From: Chloroflexota bacterium
Lineage (GTDB): Bacteria > Chloroflexota > Anaerolineae > Aggregatilineales > J027
Length of the DNA: 64,000 bases
Direction of reading: 5' to 3'
Assembly: GCA_024434115.1 (NCBI GenBank)
Contig: QMIT01000004.1
Location: forward strand, 93,073-157,072
Part shown: positions 35,469-44,497 of the stretch, one piece after another
Numbering within the stretch: the first letter of the stretch is position 1
How the letters are laid out: each line of letters opens with the position of its first letter
Made by a program: the position numbers and the translations under genes
The notes under the pieces: model-generated
What the model was told of the DNA's origin: nothing
Databases searched by the model: none
Seen by the model: only the letters and a program-made list of their open reading frames with translations

Positions 35469-38400
35469 ATGGCAACATTAAACCCAACGGCCCAAAACGA
35501 CGGGCCACCCGTCCTAGAAAAAGCCCTTCAGCGACTCTATACGCTCAACTTTGAAACCATTGCCTACGTCATCATCTTCGCGGTGGCGGTCATCAGCCGG
35601 TTTTGGGATGTTGGCGCACGTGTCATGAGCCATGACGAAAGTCTCCACACCTACTATTCGTGGAAGCTCTATGACGCCGGTGATTTCCAACATACCCCCC
35701 TGATGCACGGGCCAGTGATTTTCCATATGGTCGCGTTTTTCTATTGGCTCTTTGGCCCCAGCGATTTTAGCGCCCGTGTCTACCCGGCGGTGCTGGGGGT
35801 CCTGTTGGTCATGTTCCCGCTATTGTTTAGGCGTTGGATCGGCAAAACTGGAGCGATTATCACCAGCATCGGCCTCATTATTTCGCCGATGATCTTGTTT
35901 CACAGCCGCTATATCCGCGAAGACATCCCATCCGTTTTCTTCACACTTGTTATGTTCTATGGCATTATGCAATACATAGATGGCGAAAAACCCCGTCGCC
36001 CCGTCTGGCTGGCGGTGATTGGTGGCGGGATGCTGCTCTCCCTTGCCAGTAAAGAAGTCGCCTTTATGTATATTGCCATTATTGGCAGCTTCTTTACCCT
36101 CTATTGGATTTTGCGGATCATCCAAGACCTGAATTTCAAACGCCAAATTTCGGTTGATGATGTTTATGTGCCCAGCCCAACCATTGACGATGAACCAGAG
36201 GTCGTCAAAACCACCCCGGTTGAAACCCCTACCCCACTTTGGCAATTGTTGTTTGGGCATCTTGTCACGTTCGCCTTTGCAGGCATTTTGGGGTATCTCG
36301 TGGGTCACTTGTTGGGCATCTTTACCGAAGCTCTGCAACCGGGGAACATGTTGCTTGGCCCGCTCAGTCTCACGCAAGGCCGATTTTTCACGCTGGTTTT
36401 TGCTGCTGTCTTTTTTGTGTTGGCAGAATTGTTTGGCCCAACACGCGGGCTACTATTCCTCTTCCTCGGTCGTGGCGCACGCCTCGTCAAAACCCGCCCC
36501 GAACCTAATGTCGCTCAAATGGTCGTCAATTTGCTGGCCGACGCCCGCAGCACCATCATTTTGATTACGGCGGGTTTGGTGATTGGTGGGGTTGCGGCGC
36601 TGTGGGCCTTTAGTATTTTGGACATCATCAAGCCCGAAACCGTTTTTGAAGAATTTACCTTTGCCCAGCAGATCCAAGAACAGGCCGCCACTAATCCCAA
36701 TATTATCAATGAGCTACCCGGCCCCGGTCAGAAAATCGAGGCCATTGATGTTCGGGTTAATGAAACCGAACTCGGCCACGCCGCGACATGGCTGCTTGTC
36801 CCCATCGGCGTGATCTGTTTCCTGACCATCTTGATTGCCGCCCTCAAAACCCCGACCTCACTGCGCTTTACACCGGGGGATGCCGCTGTCGTAATCGGTG
36901 GGGTAGCGCTCAACATTATCGTGCTATTTTTGAATGTCGTCGGGCCAGATTTTGGTCTACCCAAAGCCGCCTTGTGGATTTTGCTGCCCATTGACCTGCT
37001 CGTTGTGGCCTTTCTGCTGCGTCCCCCTTGGCAAGATGTCTTGATTATTTTCTTGGTTGCCACGATCTTTTTTGGGGTGTTGTTGGTAGCCGAACGTCGC
37101 AGTTTGAAAACCGAAGACGAAGTACAGCAATCCCAATTTGCTGCCGACCCCAACGCCCCCGAGATTCAGCAGGATGTCCAACACCACAACAAATATATAT
37201 GGTTCTCATGGCTGGCCGGAACAATTATTACGGCAGCCGTCCTATTGACGCGCATGTTCACCAATTGGTGGGATTTCCTCAATCGCCAACCCGTTTTTGA
37301 TGTCTTGATTGTGATTGGTACATTGGCCTTTCCATGGTTGGCGGCCTTCCCGCTGTTTTGGGCAGGCTACACATTGGACGCCGCCCCACTCCCGGATGAC
37401 ACTTTTAAAGCCGCCATCTTGGTCGTCATTCCATTTTTCTTAGTCAGTGCTTCGGTTGGCTTGGCATGGAATTATCGCCTCTGGCCTATCCCGCTGGCCG
37501 TATTTGCTTTGTTGTTTGTCGTCTTCTTCACGACCTTTTTTACCAATGGCAATGGCGTCGGTACAGGCTTGATCGGCTCACTCGGCTATTGGCTGGAACA
37601 ACAAGGGGTGCGGCGCGGCAGTCAACCGCAGTATTATTACACCTTCCTTGAAATCCCGGTCTATGAATTTTTGCCGACCATCATCGCCAGCATCGCGGGG
37701 TTTGCGGGCCTATCAGGTCTCTTTGAATTCCGCCAAAAAGCCAACCGCTTTATTCGTGAGGCCGCCTATCACCAAAACGCCCAATCTGCTACGCAAACGG
37801 AAGCCGCCCTCACTCCCGAACAATCCCGTTCCCTTTATGAAATGGTCGGCAGTGAAGGCGAAACACTCACCAGCATCTCAACCGAAATGATTGAGATGGC
37901 CGAACGCAGCTATTCTGCCGGCGAGACACAGCTAGGATCACCCACCGTCGCAACCAATGTCGCAAGCCCAGCCTCCCCAACCGAAGCAGTAGCTACGGAT
38001 GAAAACGGCAACAATCCAGCCTTGCCTGATCTAAGTGATTGGTTGGCCGAGCAAGGTGAAAATGGCAACTACAGTGTGCCAAATTGGGCACGCCCCTATG
38101 ACCATGACGAAGAAATGGCGAAACGCTCCAATGGCGACCCGACCTATTTAGGCGGTTTCCCCTTCCTGCAATTCATGGGCTATTGGAGTGTGATGATTAT
38201 CGTTGCACTCACAATGGCAGGCGAAAAGATGCCTTGGTTGACCACCCATATCAGCGTGCCATTGATATTTGTTGGCGGCGCTTACTTGGGAACGGTGATT
38301 GATAAAATCCGCTGGTCAAGTGTCAAAGCCAGTGGTTGGGTATTGTTGGCCCTCGTCGTACCCGTATTCCTAATCGCCCTTGAACAGCTATTGATGCCAG

Positions 38401-40724
38401 CCTTCACCGGGGGAACCGATTTGCCATTTCAGGGCCGTTCCCAAATGGAATTGGAAGCCACCGGGCAGTGGATTGCCGCGCTCATTGGCGTCATCATCAC
38501 GGGCTATTTCATGGTACAGTTAACCATCCAGACCGGGTTTGAACAAGCCCGTAAACTCATCTTCGTTTCGGCAACCATTTTGCTGGCGGTTCTGACTGCA
38601 CGGGTGGCGTGGCTCGCGGCCTACATCAATTACGACTACCCCACTGAATTTATGGTCTATGCCCATTCCGGCCCAGCCGTCAAGACAGTCATGGAAGATG
38701 TCTATTACCTAGCCGAACGCCACCCCGACGGCATGAACATGCGTATTGTCTATGATGACGAGTCTTCATGGCCCTTCACATGGTATCTGCGCGATTTCCG
38801 CAATTACGGCTTTATGGTTGGCGAGGCCACCACTGTCAGCAGCAACCCTGCCCAGTTAGACGGCGCGGAAGTGGTCATCGTTGGCAACAAGAAAAACGCC
38901 GAAGTCGAGCGCATCCTCGGCAAAGATTATTATCGCTTCGACTACATCCGCTTGTGGTGGCCCATGCAGGCCTATTTCAATTTGGACTACAATCGCATCG
39001 CCAATCTTTTTGAATCCGACACCACCAACCCTGCCGCCAGCTATTATCGGCGGGCTATTTGGGACATCTGGTGGGCACGTGATTACAAAGGCTATGGGCA
39101 GGCCGAGTGCATTGAACGCGATATGCGCCAATGTCTGGTTGAAGGCAGCGAAGACGCCTATGACCCAACCTGCATCCAGCGCATTACTGGCGAATGTGGT
39201 GCCGACAGTCGCTATAACGTTGAAAATTGGCCTGTTTCCGACGCACTGTATGTCTACGTCCACAAAGACTTTGTTGCCACCATTTGGGATAGCGGCCTTG
39301 ATGGACAAAGTGTCACCGAACGGTTGGTTCCCGATCCTGAAAACGTGGTACAGCGTGAAGTGGTCCCCAGTGCCGCGTTTGGTCAAGGCGAAATAACCGA
39401 GCCGCGTGACATTGAAGTAGACGCCGATGGCAATTTGGTCGTGGCGGATAACAAGAATCGCCGTATCGCCATCTACTCCCCCGATGGCACATTCCTACGG
39501 GAAATGGGGGTTGGTCAACTGAATGAACTATGGGGTGTCGCGGTTAGTCCGGTGGATGGCAATATCTATGCCGCCGACACGTGGAATCATCGCATTGTCG
39601 TCTTCAACCCCGCCGGTGAATTGATTGATACCTATGGCCGTAATGGGGTCATTGCCGATGGCACGGATTCAATCGAGGGTTTCTATGGCCCACGTGATGT
39701 TGCCGTTGATAAGAATGGCTTCATCTACGTCGCCGACACAGGCAACCACCGTATCCGCGTCTATGACCAAAATTGGAACTACATCCGCGACATTGGCTCA
39801 CGGGGCACAGGCGCAGGCCAACTTCAAGAACCCGTCGGCATTGCCATCCATCCAATTTCCGGCGAACTATACATCGCTGAAACATGGAATCAGCGTGTCT
39901 CGGTCTTCAAGCGCGATGGCATCTATGTCCGTAGCTGGGATGTCAACATGTGGGAAGGCACGCAGTTCTCACCCAATCGCCCCTATCTCACCATTTCGCC
40001 AGATGGCACGCTCATTTTTGTCGGCGACATGGACAGCAGTGGTGGCAACAGTGGCCCGCGTGTCGTCGGTTATGATCTAAGTGGTCAAGCGATGATTGCC
40101 CTCAATGGTGGCCTCGCCGTAGACGCGAATAATCTCGATCAAAATGGCAATATCGCAGGCGTTTTGATTGTGGGGGGTCTGGCCTTTGGTCAAAACGGGC
40201 AGCTTTATGTTGCCGACGCGGGCACATCGCGCATCGTGGTCTTCCCGCCGACGGGGGTTACAGGCAATCTTGCCCCCATTCAAGACCCCAGTTATGGAAC
40301 AGGCGAGAACCCCTCTACAGGCAGTGAAACCACGCAGGGTGAAACCTTCCTGACCACCGCCGACATGGAATTTTTGGATGCGTTTGGCCTGTCCTATTGG
40401 CGTATCCTCAGCACGGGTGATTACGAAGGTTATAAGACCCTCTTCTGCCCAGACGTGCTCAGTTATATCCCGAATCGAGACACCTTCCTCAACACCATCG
40501 CCAAGAATTATTTGGGCGTGAACGTAGATCAGACCGTCTCGATGCCTGAAATTGTGGATGGCAAAGTCGTCATCCGGTGGAGCGGCTACATTGTGCGGGG
40601 TGTTGGTTCGGGCAATGAACAGGTCGAAACGATTAATACCGTCGCCCCACTCGAAATGCAGCGCAGTGGCGCAGGTTGGTACATCTGCCCTGAAAGACCT
40701 GTTTTCCGTCCCGGTGGGGGTTGA
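35469..40724 (+). CDS. Agl23-like (TIGR03663) giant membrane protein with C-terminal NHL propeller
   Basis: The protein has 1751 residues. The N-terminal 250 residues show the invariant marks of TIGR03663: Asp56-Glu57 in SHDESLHTYY, His80-Gly-Pro82 in LMHGPVIF, and conserved arginines in FRRWIGKTG and HSRYIRED. Many helices follow up to about residue 1080. After that comes an outer domain with AVKTVMEDVYYLAERHPDG and FTWYLRDFRNYG. Residues about 1300-1595 are a beta-propeller of at least five NHL repeats (GPRDVAVDKNGFIYVADTGN is one). The last 120 residues form a small alpha-beta domain perhaps of the NTF2 type. Agl23 relatives accompany YYY proteins and are linked to lipid-linked glycan flipping in haloarchaea. 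The propeller fusion is unusual. Confidence 0.85.
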   Translation: MATLNPTAQNDGPPVLEKALQRLYTLNFETIAYVIIFAVAVISRFWDVGARVMSHDESLHTYYSWKLYDAGDFQHTPLMHGPVIFHMVAFFYWLFGPSDFSARVYPAVLGVLLVMFPLLFRRWIGKTGAIITSIGLIISPMILFHSRYIREDIPSVFFTLVMFYGIMQYIDGEKPRRPVWLAVIGGGMLLSLASKEVAFMYIAIIGSFFTLYWILRIIQDLNFKRQISVDDVYVPSPTIDDEPEVVKTTPVETPTPLWQLLFGHLVTFAFAGILGYLVGHLLGIFTEALQPGNMLLGPLSLTQGRFFTLVFAAVFFVLAELFGPTRGLLFLFLGRGARLVKTRPEPNVAQMVVNLLADARSTIILITAGLVIGGVAALWAFSILDIIKPETVFEEFTFAQQIQEQAATNPNIINELPGPGQKIEAIDVRVNETELGHAATWLLVPIGVICFLTILIAALKTPTSLRFTPGDAAVVIGGVALNIIVLFLNVVGPDFGLPKAALWILLPIDLLVVAFLLRPPWQDVLIIFLVATIFFGVLLVAERRSLKTEDEVQQSQFAADPNAPEIQQDVQHHNKYIWFSWLAGTIITAAVLLTRMFTNWWDFLNRQPVFDVLIVIGTLAFPWLAAFPLFWAGYTLDAAPLPDDTFKAAILVVIPFFLVSASVGLAWNYRLWPIPLAVFALLFVVFFTTFFTNGNGVGTGLIGSLGYWLEQQGVRRGSQPQYYYTFLEIPVYEFLPTIIASIAGFAGLSGLFEFRQKANRFIREAAYHQNAQSATQTEAALTPEQSRSLYEMVGSEGETLTSISTEMIEMAERSYSAGETQLGSPTVATNVASPASPTEAVATDENGNNPALPDLSDWLAEQGENGNYSVPNWARPYDHDEEMAKRSNGDPTYLGGFPFLQFMGYWSVMIIVALTMAGEKMPWLTTHISVPLIFVGGAYLGTVIDKIRWSSVKASGWVLLALVVPVFLIALEQLLMPAFTGGTDLPFQGRSQMELEATGQWIAALIGVIITGYFMVQLTIQTGFEQARKLIFVSATILLAVLTARVAWLAAYINYDYPTEFMVYAHSGPAVKTVMEDVYYLAERHPDGMNMRIVYDDESSWPFTWYLRDFRNYGFMVGEATTVSSNPAQLDGAEVVIVGNKKNAEVERILGKDYYRFDYIRLWWPMQAYFNLDYNRIANLFESDTTNPAASYYRRAIWDIWWARDYKGYGQAECIERDMRQCLVEGSEDAYDPTCIQRITGECGADSRYNVENWPVSDALYVYVHKDFVATIWDSGLDGQSVTERLVPDPENVVQREVVPSAAFGQGEITEPRDIEVDADGNLVVADNKNRRIAIYSPDGTFLREMGVGQLNELWGVAVSPVDGNIYAADTWNHRIVVFNPAGELIDTYGRNGVIADGTDSIEGFYGPRDVAVDKNGFIYVADTGNHRIRVYDQNWNYIRDIGSRGTGAGQLQEPVGIAIHPISGELYIAETWNQRVSVFKRDGIYVRSWDVNMWEGTQFSPNRPYLTISPDGTLIFVGDMDSSGGNSGPRVVGYDLSGQAMIALNGGLAVDANNLDQNGNIAGVLIVGGLAFGQNGQLYVADAGTSRIVVFPPTGVTGNLAPIQDPSYGTGENPSTGSETTQGETFLTTADMEFLDAFGLSYWRILSTGDYEGYKTLFCPDVLSYIPNRDTFLNTIAKNYLGVNVDQTVSMPEIVDGKVVIRWSGYIVRGVGSGNEQVETINTVAPLEMQRSGAGWYICPERPVFRPGGG

Positions 40725-40801
40725 TTTTGGTAAGGGCGTGGCTTCCAACCGCGTCCTTTTTATGCAAACATAAATTTTGCACAAAAATTTCCACCACCTG
40801 C

Positions 40802-40830
40802 TTGATTCCACTTCAATAGAATTGTAGAAT
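40802..40830 (+). promoter_or_regulatory. Candidate promoter for fmdB
   Basis: TTGATT (40802-40807) and TAGAAT (40825-40830) are separated by 17 bases, close to the sigma-70 consensus. They lie 64 bases ahead of the fmdB ATG in a 169-base gap that is otherwise empty. Confidence 0.5.
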
Positions 40831-40893
40831 TTTATGGTGTATCATGTGTATGTGATATCTCGTCAGGTTAGTTAGAGTGATGGTGAAACGCCT

Positions 40894-41190
40894 ATGCCCT
40901 TATATGCCTATCAGTGTCGCGCTTGCGGCCACGAATTTGAAACCCGCCAAAGTTTTCATGATGCCCCGTTGACGGATTGCCCCAACTGCCAGACCGAAAA
41001 CGCCGTCTTCCGCGTCATTCAAGCCGCTGGAGTGGTCTTCAAAGGTTCTGGTTGGTATATCACGGATAGCAAAGGCAAAAAAGACAGCGTGTTGGGCAGC
41101 ACGAAGTCCAATAGCACTACTTCAACGACAACCGAAACCAGCACCCCCGTTGAGACCAAAGCCAAGCCCGCCGAGGCTGCCGCCGACTAA
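40894..41190 (+). CDS. FmdB-family zinc-ribbon protein
   Basis: The 98 residues open with the family signature MPLYAYQCRACGHEFETRQS. Two zinc-binding pairs follow, CRAC and CPNC, and then VFKGSGWYITDSK, which is highly conserved in this family. The tail is low-complexity Thr/Ser/Glu. FmdB-like proteins are small regulators with poorly defined roles, first noted near formamidase genes. It is monocistronic here: a candidate promoter lies upstream and a clear terminator downstream. Confidence 0.9.
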   Translation: MPLYAYQCRACGHEFETRQSFHDAPLTDCPNCQTENAVFRVIQAAGVVFKGSGWYITDSKGKKDSVLGSTKSNSTTSTTTETSTPVETKAKPAEAAAD

Positions 41191-41215
41191 CCCAATGATT
41201 AAATCGAACGCTACT

Positions 41216-41262
41216 ACCTGAGCAGTTCCCAACTCATGGGAATTTCTCAGGTTGTTTTGTTT
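41216..41262 (+). terminator. Rho-independent terminator after fmdB
   Basis: ACCTGAG (41216-41222) pairs with CTCAGGT (41246-41252), with an inner TTCCC/GGGAA stem. The T-rich tail TTGTTTTGTTT follows directly. Confidence 0.85.
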
Positions 41263-41274
41263 ATAGGCCTATAG

Positions 41275-41307
41275 CTAAATTCAGCACGGCGGCTTTAGCC
41301 CCGTGTA
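41275..41307. repeat. 33-bp hairpin repeat, copy 2
   Basis: This copy matches 350-382 at 32 of 33 bases and is in the same orientation. It overlaps the 3' end of the minus-strand TIR-FHA gene, supplying its last three codons (Thr-Arg-Gly) and stop. As at copy 1, the gene ending here is on the minus strand. Confidence 0.75.
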
Positions 41308-42476
41308 AGGCGAAATTGCAGTACCACCGACTTCCCCAAGCGGATCATATCCCCGTTTTCAATCGGCACAACCTCGCCCCGCAGCAAAGGCTTATCATAA
41401 AACACCGTGCGTTCACGGTCATCCAAATTTTCCAGATAATAGCGGCCTGTCTCGTCATCTAAAAACACCATGCACTGGCGCCTTGCAATCGCCCGATCCC
41501 GCAGGGGTACATCAACCTTTACCCCCCGCCCAACCGTCAGTGCAAAATCATCTATCGGCCAAATCTGCCCCACATCACCTTTGGCCTTGCTCTGAATAAC
41601 TTCCAAATAAACTTCCGGTGTTTTGGCAGCCTCCTCAGCCTCAATTTCTGCACGGGTCTGGGCCATCTGACGCCGCTGTTCAAGTCGCCATTGTCGGCGC
41701 TGTCGCTGGGTCACAATTCGCCCAATTAATGCGACGGCCACCACGACAATCAACAAGCTGACCAACCATGCCTCAGCAGAAATTCCGCTAGTGGAGGAGT
41801 CGCCCGATTGAGAGGCGGCAAAAAGCAAAACTACCACTACCACTAGCCCTATCAATATCCCAATCGTATTCAGAACCATCCGCAAAAACGAAGGCTTAGG
41901 TCGGGGGGCTAGAGGTTCTTCTACCACTTTCGGCTTGGCGGATGTTGGGGGCCGCCGAGGGGTGGCTGCGATTGGACGTGGTGTTGGTTCAGGTCGCGCC
42001 GCCCGACTTGCCGCATCTGCCCGCGAGGATAATGGCTCTGAAATCGGCAGGTTCTCACCGGAAACACTTGGCGCAGGCCCAATCCATTTTTGCAATTGTG
42101 CCATGCCATCCGACTCTCGAAAATCGGCCCGTCGTTGCCGTAGTAAATCAAACGGCATCCAATGTTCCGCGCCGGGGGGTGCATCGGGGACAATACACGC
42201 AATGACCGGACGCCCTGTTCGCAAAAAAGGCCGCCACCACGCCTCAAATGCAGCGGCAGATTCCCCCAACGCACTTTCTTTGGAGACCACTGCCAACAAA
42301 TGCGTCGCTTTTTGTAACGCAGCCGTTGTTTTGCGCTGCAATGTGGCATCCTCGGGGTCGCTCTCCGGCGGCTCCATATACAGCGTATATCCAGCCTCAC
42401 GCAGTTGTTGATAAAACCCTTGCGCCCATTCTGTGTCAATCGGCGCGTAAAGGAGAAATAATTTGGGATTGGTCAT
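41295..42476 (-). CDS. TIR-TM-FHA domain protein
   Basis: The 393 residues comprise three parts. Residues 1-135 look like a bacterial TIR domain: LFLLYAPIDTEWAQGF, then ATHLLAVVSKESALGESAAAF, with a glutamate in FEAWW where TIR NADases have theirs. Residues about 195-260 hold two membrane helices separated by a short loop. Residues about 300-393 form an FHA domain (LTVGRGVKVDVPLRDRAIAR, then GDMIRLGKSVVLQF) that should bind phosphothreonine. The ends are both cytoplasmic. A link with the Ser/Thr kinases of this genome is plausible. It is the last gene of a four-gene overlapping operon; its ATG overlaps the previous TGA (ATGA). Confidence 0.85.
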   Translation of the reverse strand: MTNPKLFLLYAPIDTEWAQGFYQQLREAGYTLYMEPPESDPEDATLQRKTTAALQKATHLLAVVSKESALGESAAAFEAWWRPFLRTGRPVIACIVPDAPPGAEHWMPFDLLRQRRADFRESDGMAQLQKWIGPAPSVSGENLPISEPLSSRADAASRAARPEPTPRPIAATPRRPPTSAKPKVVEEPLAPRPKPSFLRMVLNTIGILIGLVVVVVLLFAASQSGDSSTSGISAEAWLVSLLIVVVAVALIGRIVTQRQRRQWRLEQRRQMAQTRAEIEAEEAAKTPEVYLEVIQSKAKGDVGQIWPIDDFALTVGRGVKVDVPLRDRAIARRQCMVFLDDETGRYYLENLDDRERTVFYDKPLLRGEVVPIENGDMIRLGKSVVLQFRLTRG

Positions 42477-43393
42477 GTAATCAAACGCCCCACCACCAAC
42501 GCGGGACTATCGGCACGCCGTAAAGTTTGGGCGATCTTGTTGACGGGATTCCCCATCGGCGTCACCCGTCGGCGCTCCACCTCAAGACCCACCTCGCGCA
42601 TCACCTTCTCCGCTAGGCTGACCAAATCTGGCTTACCATTCGGCTCGTCATCTAACAAATCCAGCATAATCACCAGATGTCCCCCCGGTTGCAGCAGTTC
42701 AGCCGCCTCCCGTAATGTCCGTTCGGGTTGGGCATACTTCTCTAGGCTAAAACTGAATACCACCAGATCAAACACTCGGGTTTTAAATGGCAGACTATCC
42801 CACGCCGTCTGCACTCGCAAATACCGTGCATACGGATAGCTCGTCAAGCCATATGGCCCGACGTGCTGACTCATCCCAATGGTATTAAAACCCGATACAT
42901 CGAGGCAGTAGGCAAACCAACCCGTGCTGTCGGAAATATCCAGTGCATACCCCATCGAACCAATCGGCAGCATCTCAGCATCTCGTCGCGCCGCTTCCAA
43001 TATCCGCCAAAATTCCGCCGTGACGTTCGCCCGCCGCTGCCAATAGAGAGCAGGCCACCCCGCCAATCCCGTTTGGGGTAACTGTCGAAACGTATCTACA
43101 TCCGGCGGCAACCACCCCTGTGATTGAAGCTGCTGGGCCATCGCTACCGATTGCTGATTAAAAACAACGGCCTGCTCAGGTGTCACCAAGCGATACACCC
43201 CGTCTTGGAGTGCATAGACATGCCCCGCTTCTTGTTGGCATACCAGTCCACTACCTGTCTGGATTAATGCACTTCCATCCACCGGGCAGCGTAAAAAGGA
43301 GAGATGAATACCCCCACGCTTTTTGAGTCGTTCTTGAGTCAACTGGGGTGGGGTTGACCCGTTACCATTCCCATATGAATATGAATCACCCAT
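42473..43393 (-). CDS. Trm112-like zinc-free N-terminus plus degenerate methyltransferase
   Basis: The 306 residues begin with a Trm112-like segment (LRCPVDGSALIQTGSGLVCQ, then HVYALQDGVYRLVTPE), a common lead domain of bacterial methyltransferases. The C-terminal part has the Methyltransf_11 pattern VFDLVVFSFSLEKYAQPERT and ELLQPGGHLVIMLDLLDDE. The SAM-binding motif I, normally with several glycines, reads YALDISDSTGWFAYCLD here, so activity may be lost. Its start overlaps the upstream small membrane gene by 8 bases and its end overlaps the TIR-FHA start, so all are cotranslated. The role is unknown. Confidence 0.7.
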   Translation of the reverse strand: MGDSYSYGNGNGSTPPQLTQERLKKRGGIHLSFLRCPVDGSALIQTGSGLVCQQEAGHVYALQDGVYRLVTPEQAVVFNQQSVAMAQQLQSQGWLPPDVDTFRQLPQTGLAGWPALYWQRRANVTAEFWRILEAARRDAEMLPIGSMGYALDISDSTGWFAYCLDVSGFNTIGMSQHVGPYGLTSYPYARYLRVQTAWDSLPFKTRVFDLVVFSFSLEKYAQPERTLREAAELLQPGGHLVIMLDLLDDEPNGKPDLVSLAEKVMREVGLEVERRRVTPMGNPVNKIAQTLRRADSPALVVGRLIT

Positions 43394-43682
43394 GCGCCGA
43401 CTTGCCTCGCTGTATCAATACCCATGCCCCAAAGACCGCCAAACCCAACAGCGGCCCGACACACATGGCCGAGATAATCCGGATAGAATCATTATCCCAG
43501 CCCGCCGCCCCTGTCAGCAAATAAACCAAGACGGCCCCAATCACAAACAACACCAGCAGCACCCCACCCAACATACTGCCTTTGATAACGGCCTGCTGCA
43601 CAATGACCTGTGGTGGCGGATTGGTCTCAGTAGTTTGGCCTTGAGTTGCATCTTGAGTTTGGCCCTGATCAATTTCACTCAC
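43386..43682 (-). CDS. Small membrane protein of unknown function
   Basis: The 98 residues have a Gln/Thr-rich N-terminal tail and two membrane helices (GSMLGGVLLVLFVIGAVLVYLL and AMCVGPLLGLAVFGAWVLI). No family is recognised. It overlaps the genes on both sides by four and eight bases, so it is a true member of the operon that ends in the TIR-FHA gene. Confidence 0.75.
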   Translation of the reverse strand: MSEIDQGQTQDATQGQTTETNPPPQVIVQQAVIKGSMLGGVLLVLFVIGAVLVYLLTGAAGWDNDSIRIISAMCVGPLLGLAVFGAWVLIQRGKSAHG

Positions 43683-44296
43683 CCTGACTTCTCCTCATGC
43701 GGAATATCTGGAAATATAAGAACACCACAATTAACACAGCGCCGCGCTTTAGGATCATTCGGCGACAAGCAGTTGGGGCAGGCCCGATAGTAGCCGCTGA
43801 GGATTCGCTCTGGGTCATTCAGGGGCAACCGGGACAATCGCTGAAGTACCGGGTCTTCTTTGGGGATAATCCGCTCCAAGATAAGCACCACCACCAGCAT
43901 CAGCAGCGACGAACCCGTAAGCCAATAGCCCACGCGCAAATTATTGACCTGTGTCCATGCCATGTCGTCGTCTACCCCAAACGCCATATAAAACCACGCC
44001 ATCGAAATAATGGCAAATAACCCCAATCGCCATGCCAATTTGTACCACAATACCTCATCATAAAACATCATCCCCATCACTCCACGTACCATGCTGACAA
44101 TCGCGGTGATCGGCAGTATTGCCAACAAAGCCCAAGGCGAAACCAAACTGTAGGGGAAGAAAAAATTGTCAAACATCCGTCCCATTAAATCAATAGCCGT
44201 TCCACCCCGCACATGCCATGGCAAAAATAGCGCCACCAACAAACTCAGCGCCGCCACAAATTGCATCGCATACGTCGCTCGAAAATACTTGCGCAT
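43679..44296 (-). CDS. Membrane protein with C-terminal zinc ribbon
   Basis: The 205 residues contain four membrane helices (for example FVAALSLLVALFLPW and LTGSSLLMLVVVLILERII). A cytoplasmic zinc ribbon near the end is made by CPNC and CVNC spaced 11 residues apart. No known family is recognised. It is the first gene of the minus-strand operon 44296-41295 and is divergent from glgP; the 200-base gap holds the promoters for both directions. Confidence 0.75.
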   Translation of the reverse strand: MRKYFRATYAMQFVAALSLLVALFLPWHVRGGTAIDLMGRMFDNFFFPYSLVSPWALLAILPITAIVSMVRGVMGMMFYDEVLWYKLAWRLGLFAIISMAWFYMAFGVDDDMAWTQVNNLRVGYWLTGSSLLMLVVVLILERIIPKEDPVLQRLSRLPLNDPERILSGYYRACPNCLSPNDPKARRCVNCGVLIFPDIPHEEKSG

Positions 44297-44497
44297 GGCC
44301 GGAATGCCTCCATATCTAAAGTATACCGCAGGCAGGTTTAACCAAATTGCCTATATTGCAAGGTTGCCTTTTTTCTAGGCGCGGCTTATGCTGGTGAGTG
44401 ACGACTATTTTCTTTGCGTCTTTGGCAGCTTTGCAGTCTCATAGCTTTATTGAACAGGTTCTATTATGCAAATAAAACACAGGAGTTCCTCACGACG

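Noticed and set aside
13779..40724. Reading the large membrane genes as a polysaccharide synthesis locus of a named type
   Set aside because: No Wzx/Wzy, priming transferase or nucleotide-sugar synthesis genes are present, so no named pathway is supported.
40077..40811. 244-codon minus-strand frame at the end of the Agl23-like gene
   Set aside because: It covers the NHL-encoding region in antisense and has no recognisable protein features.
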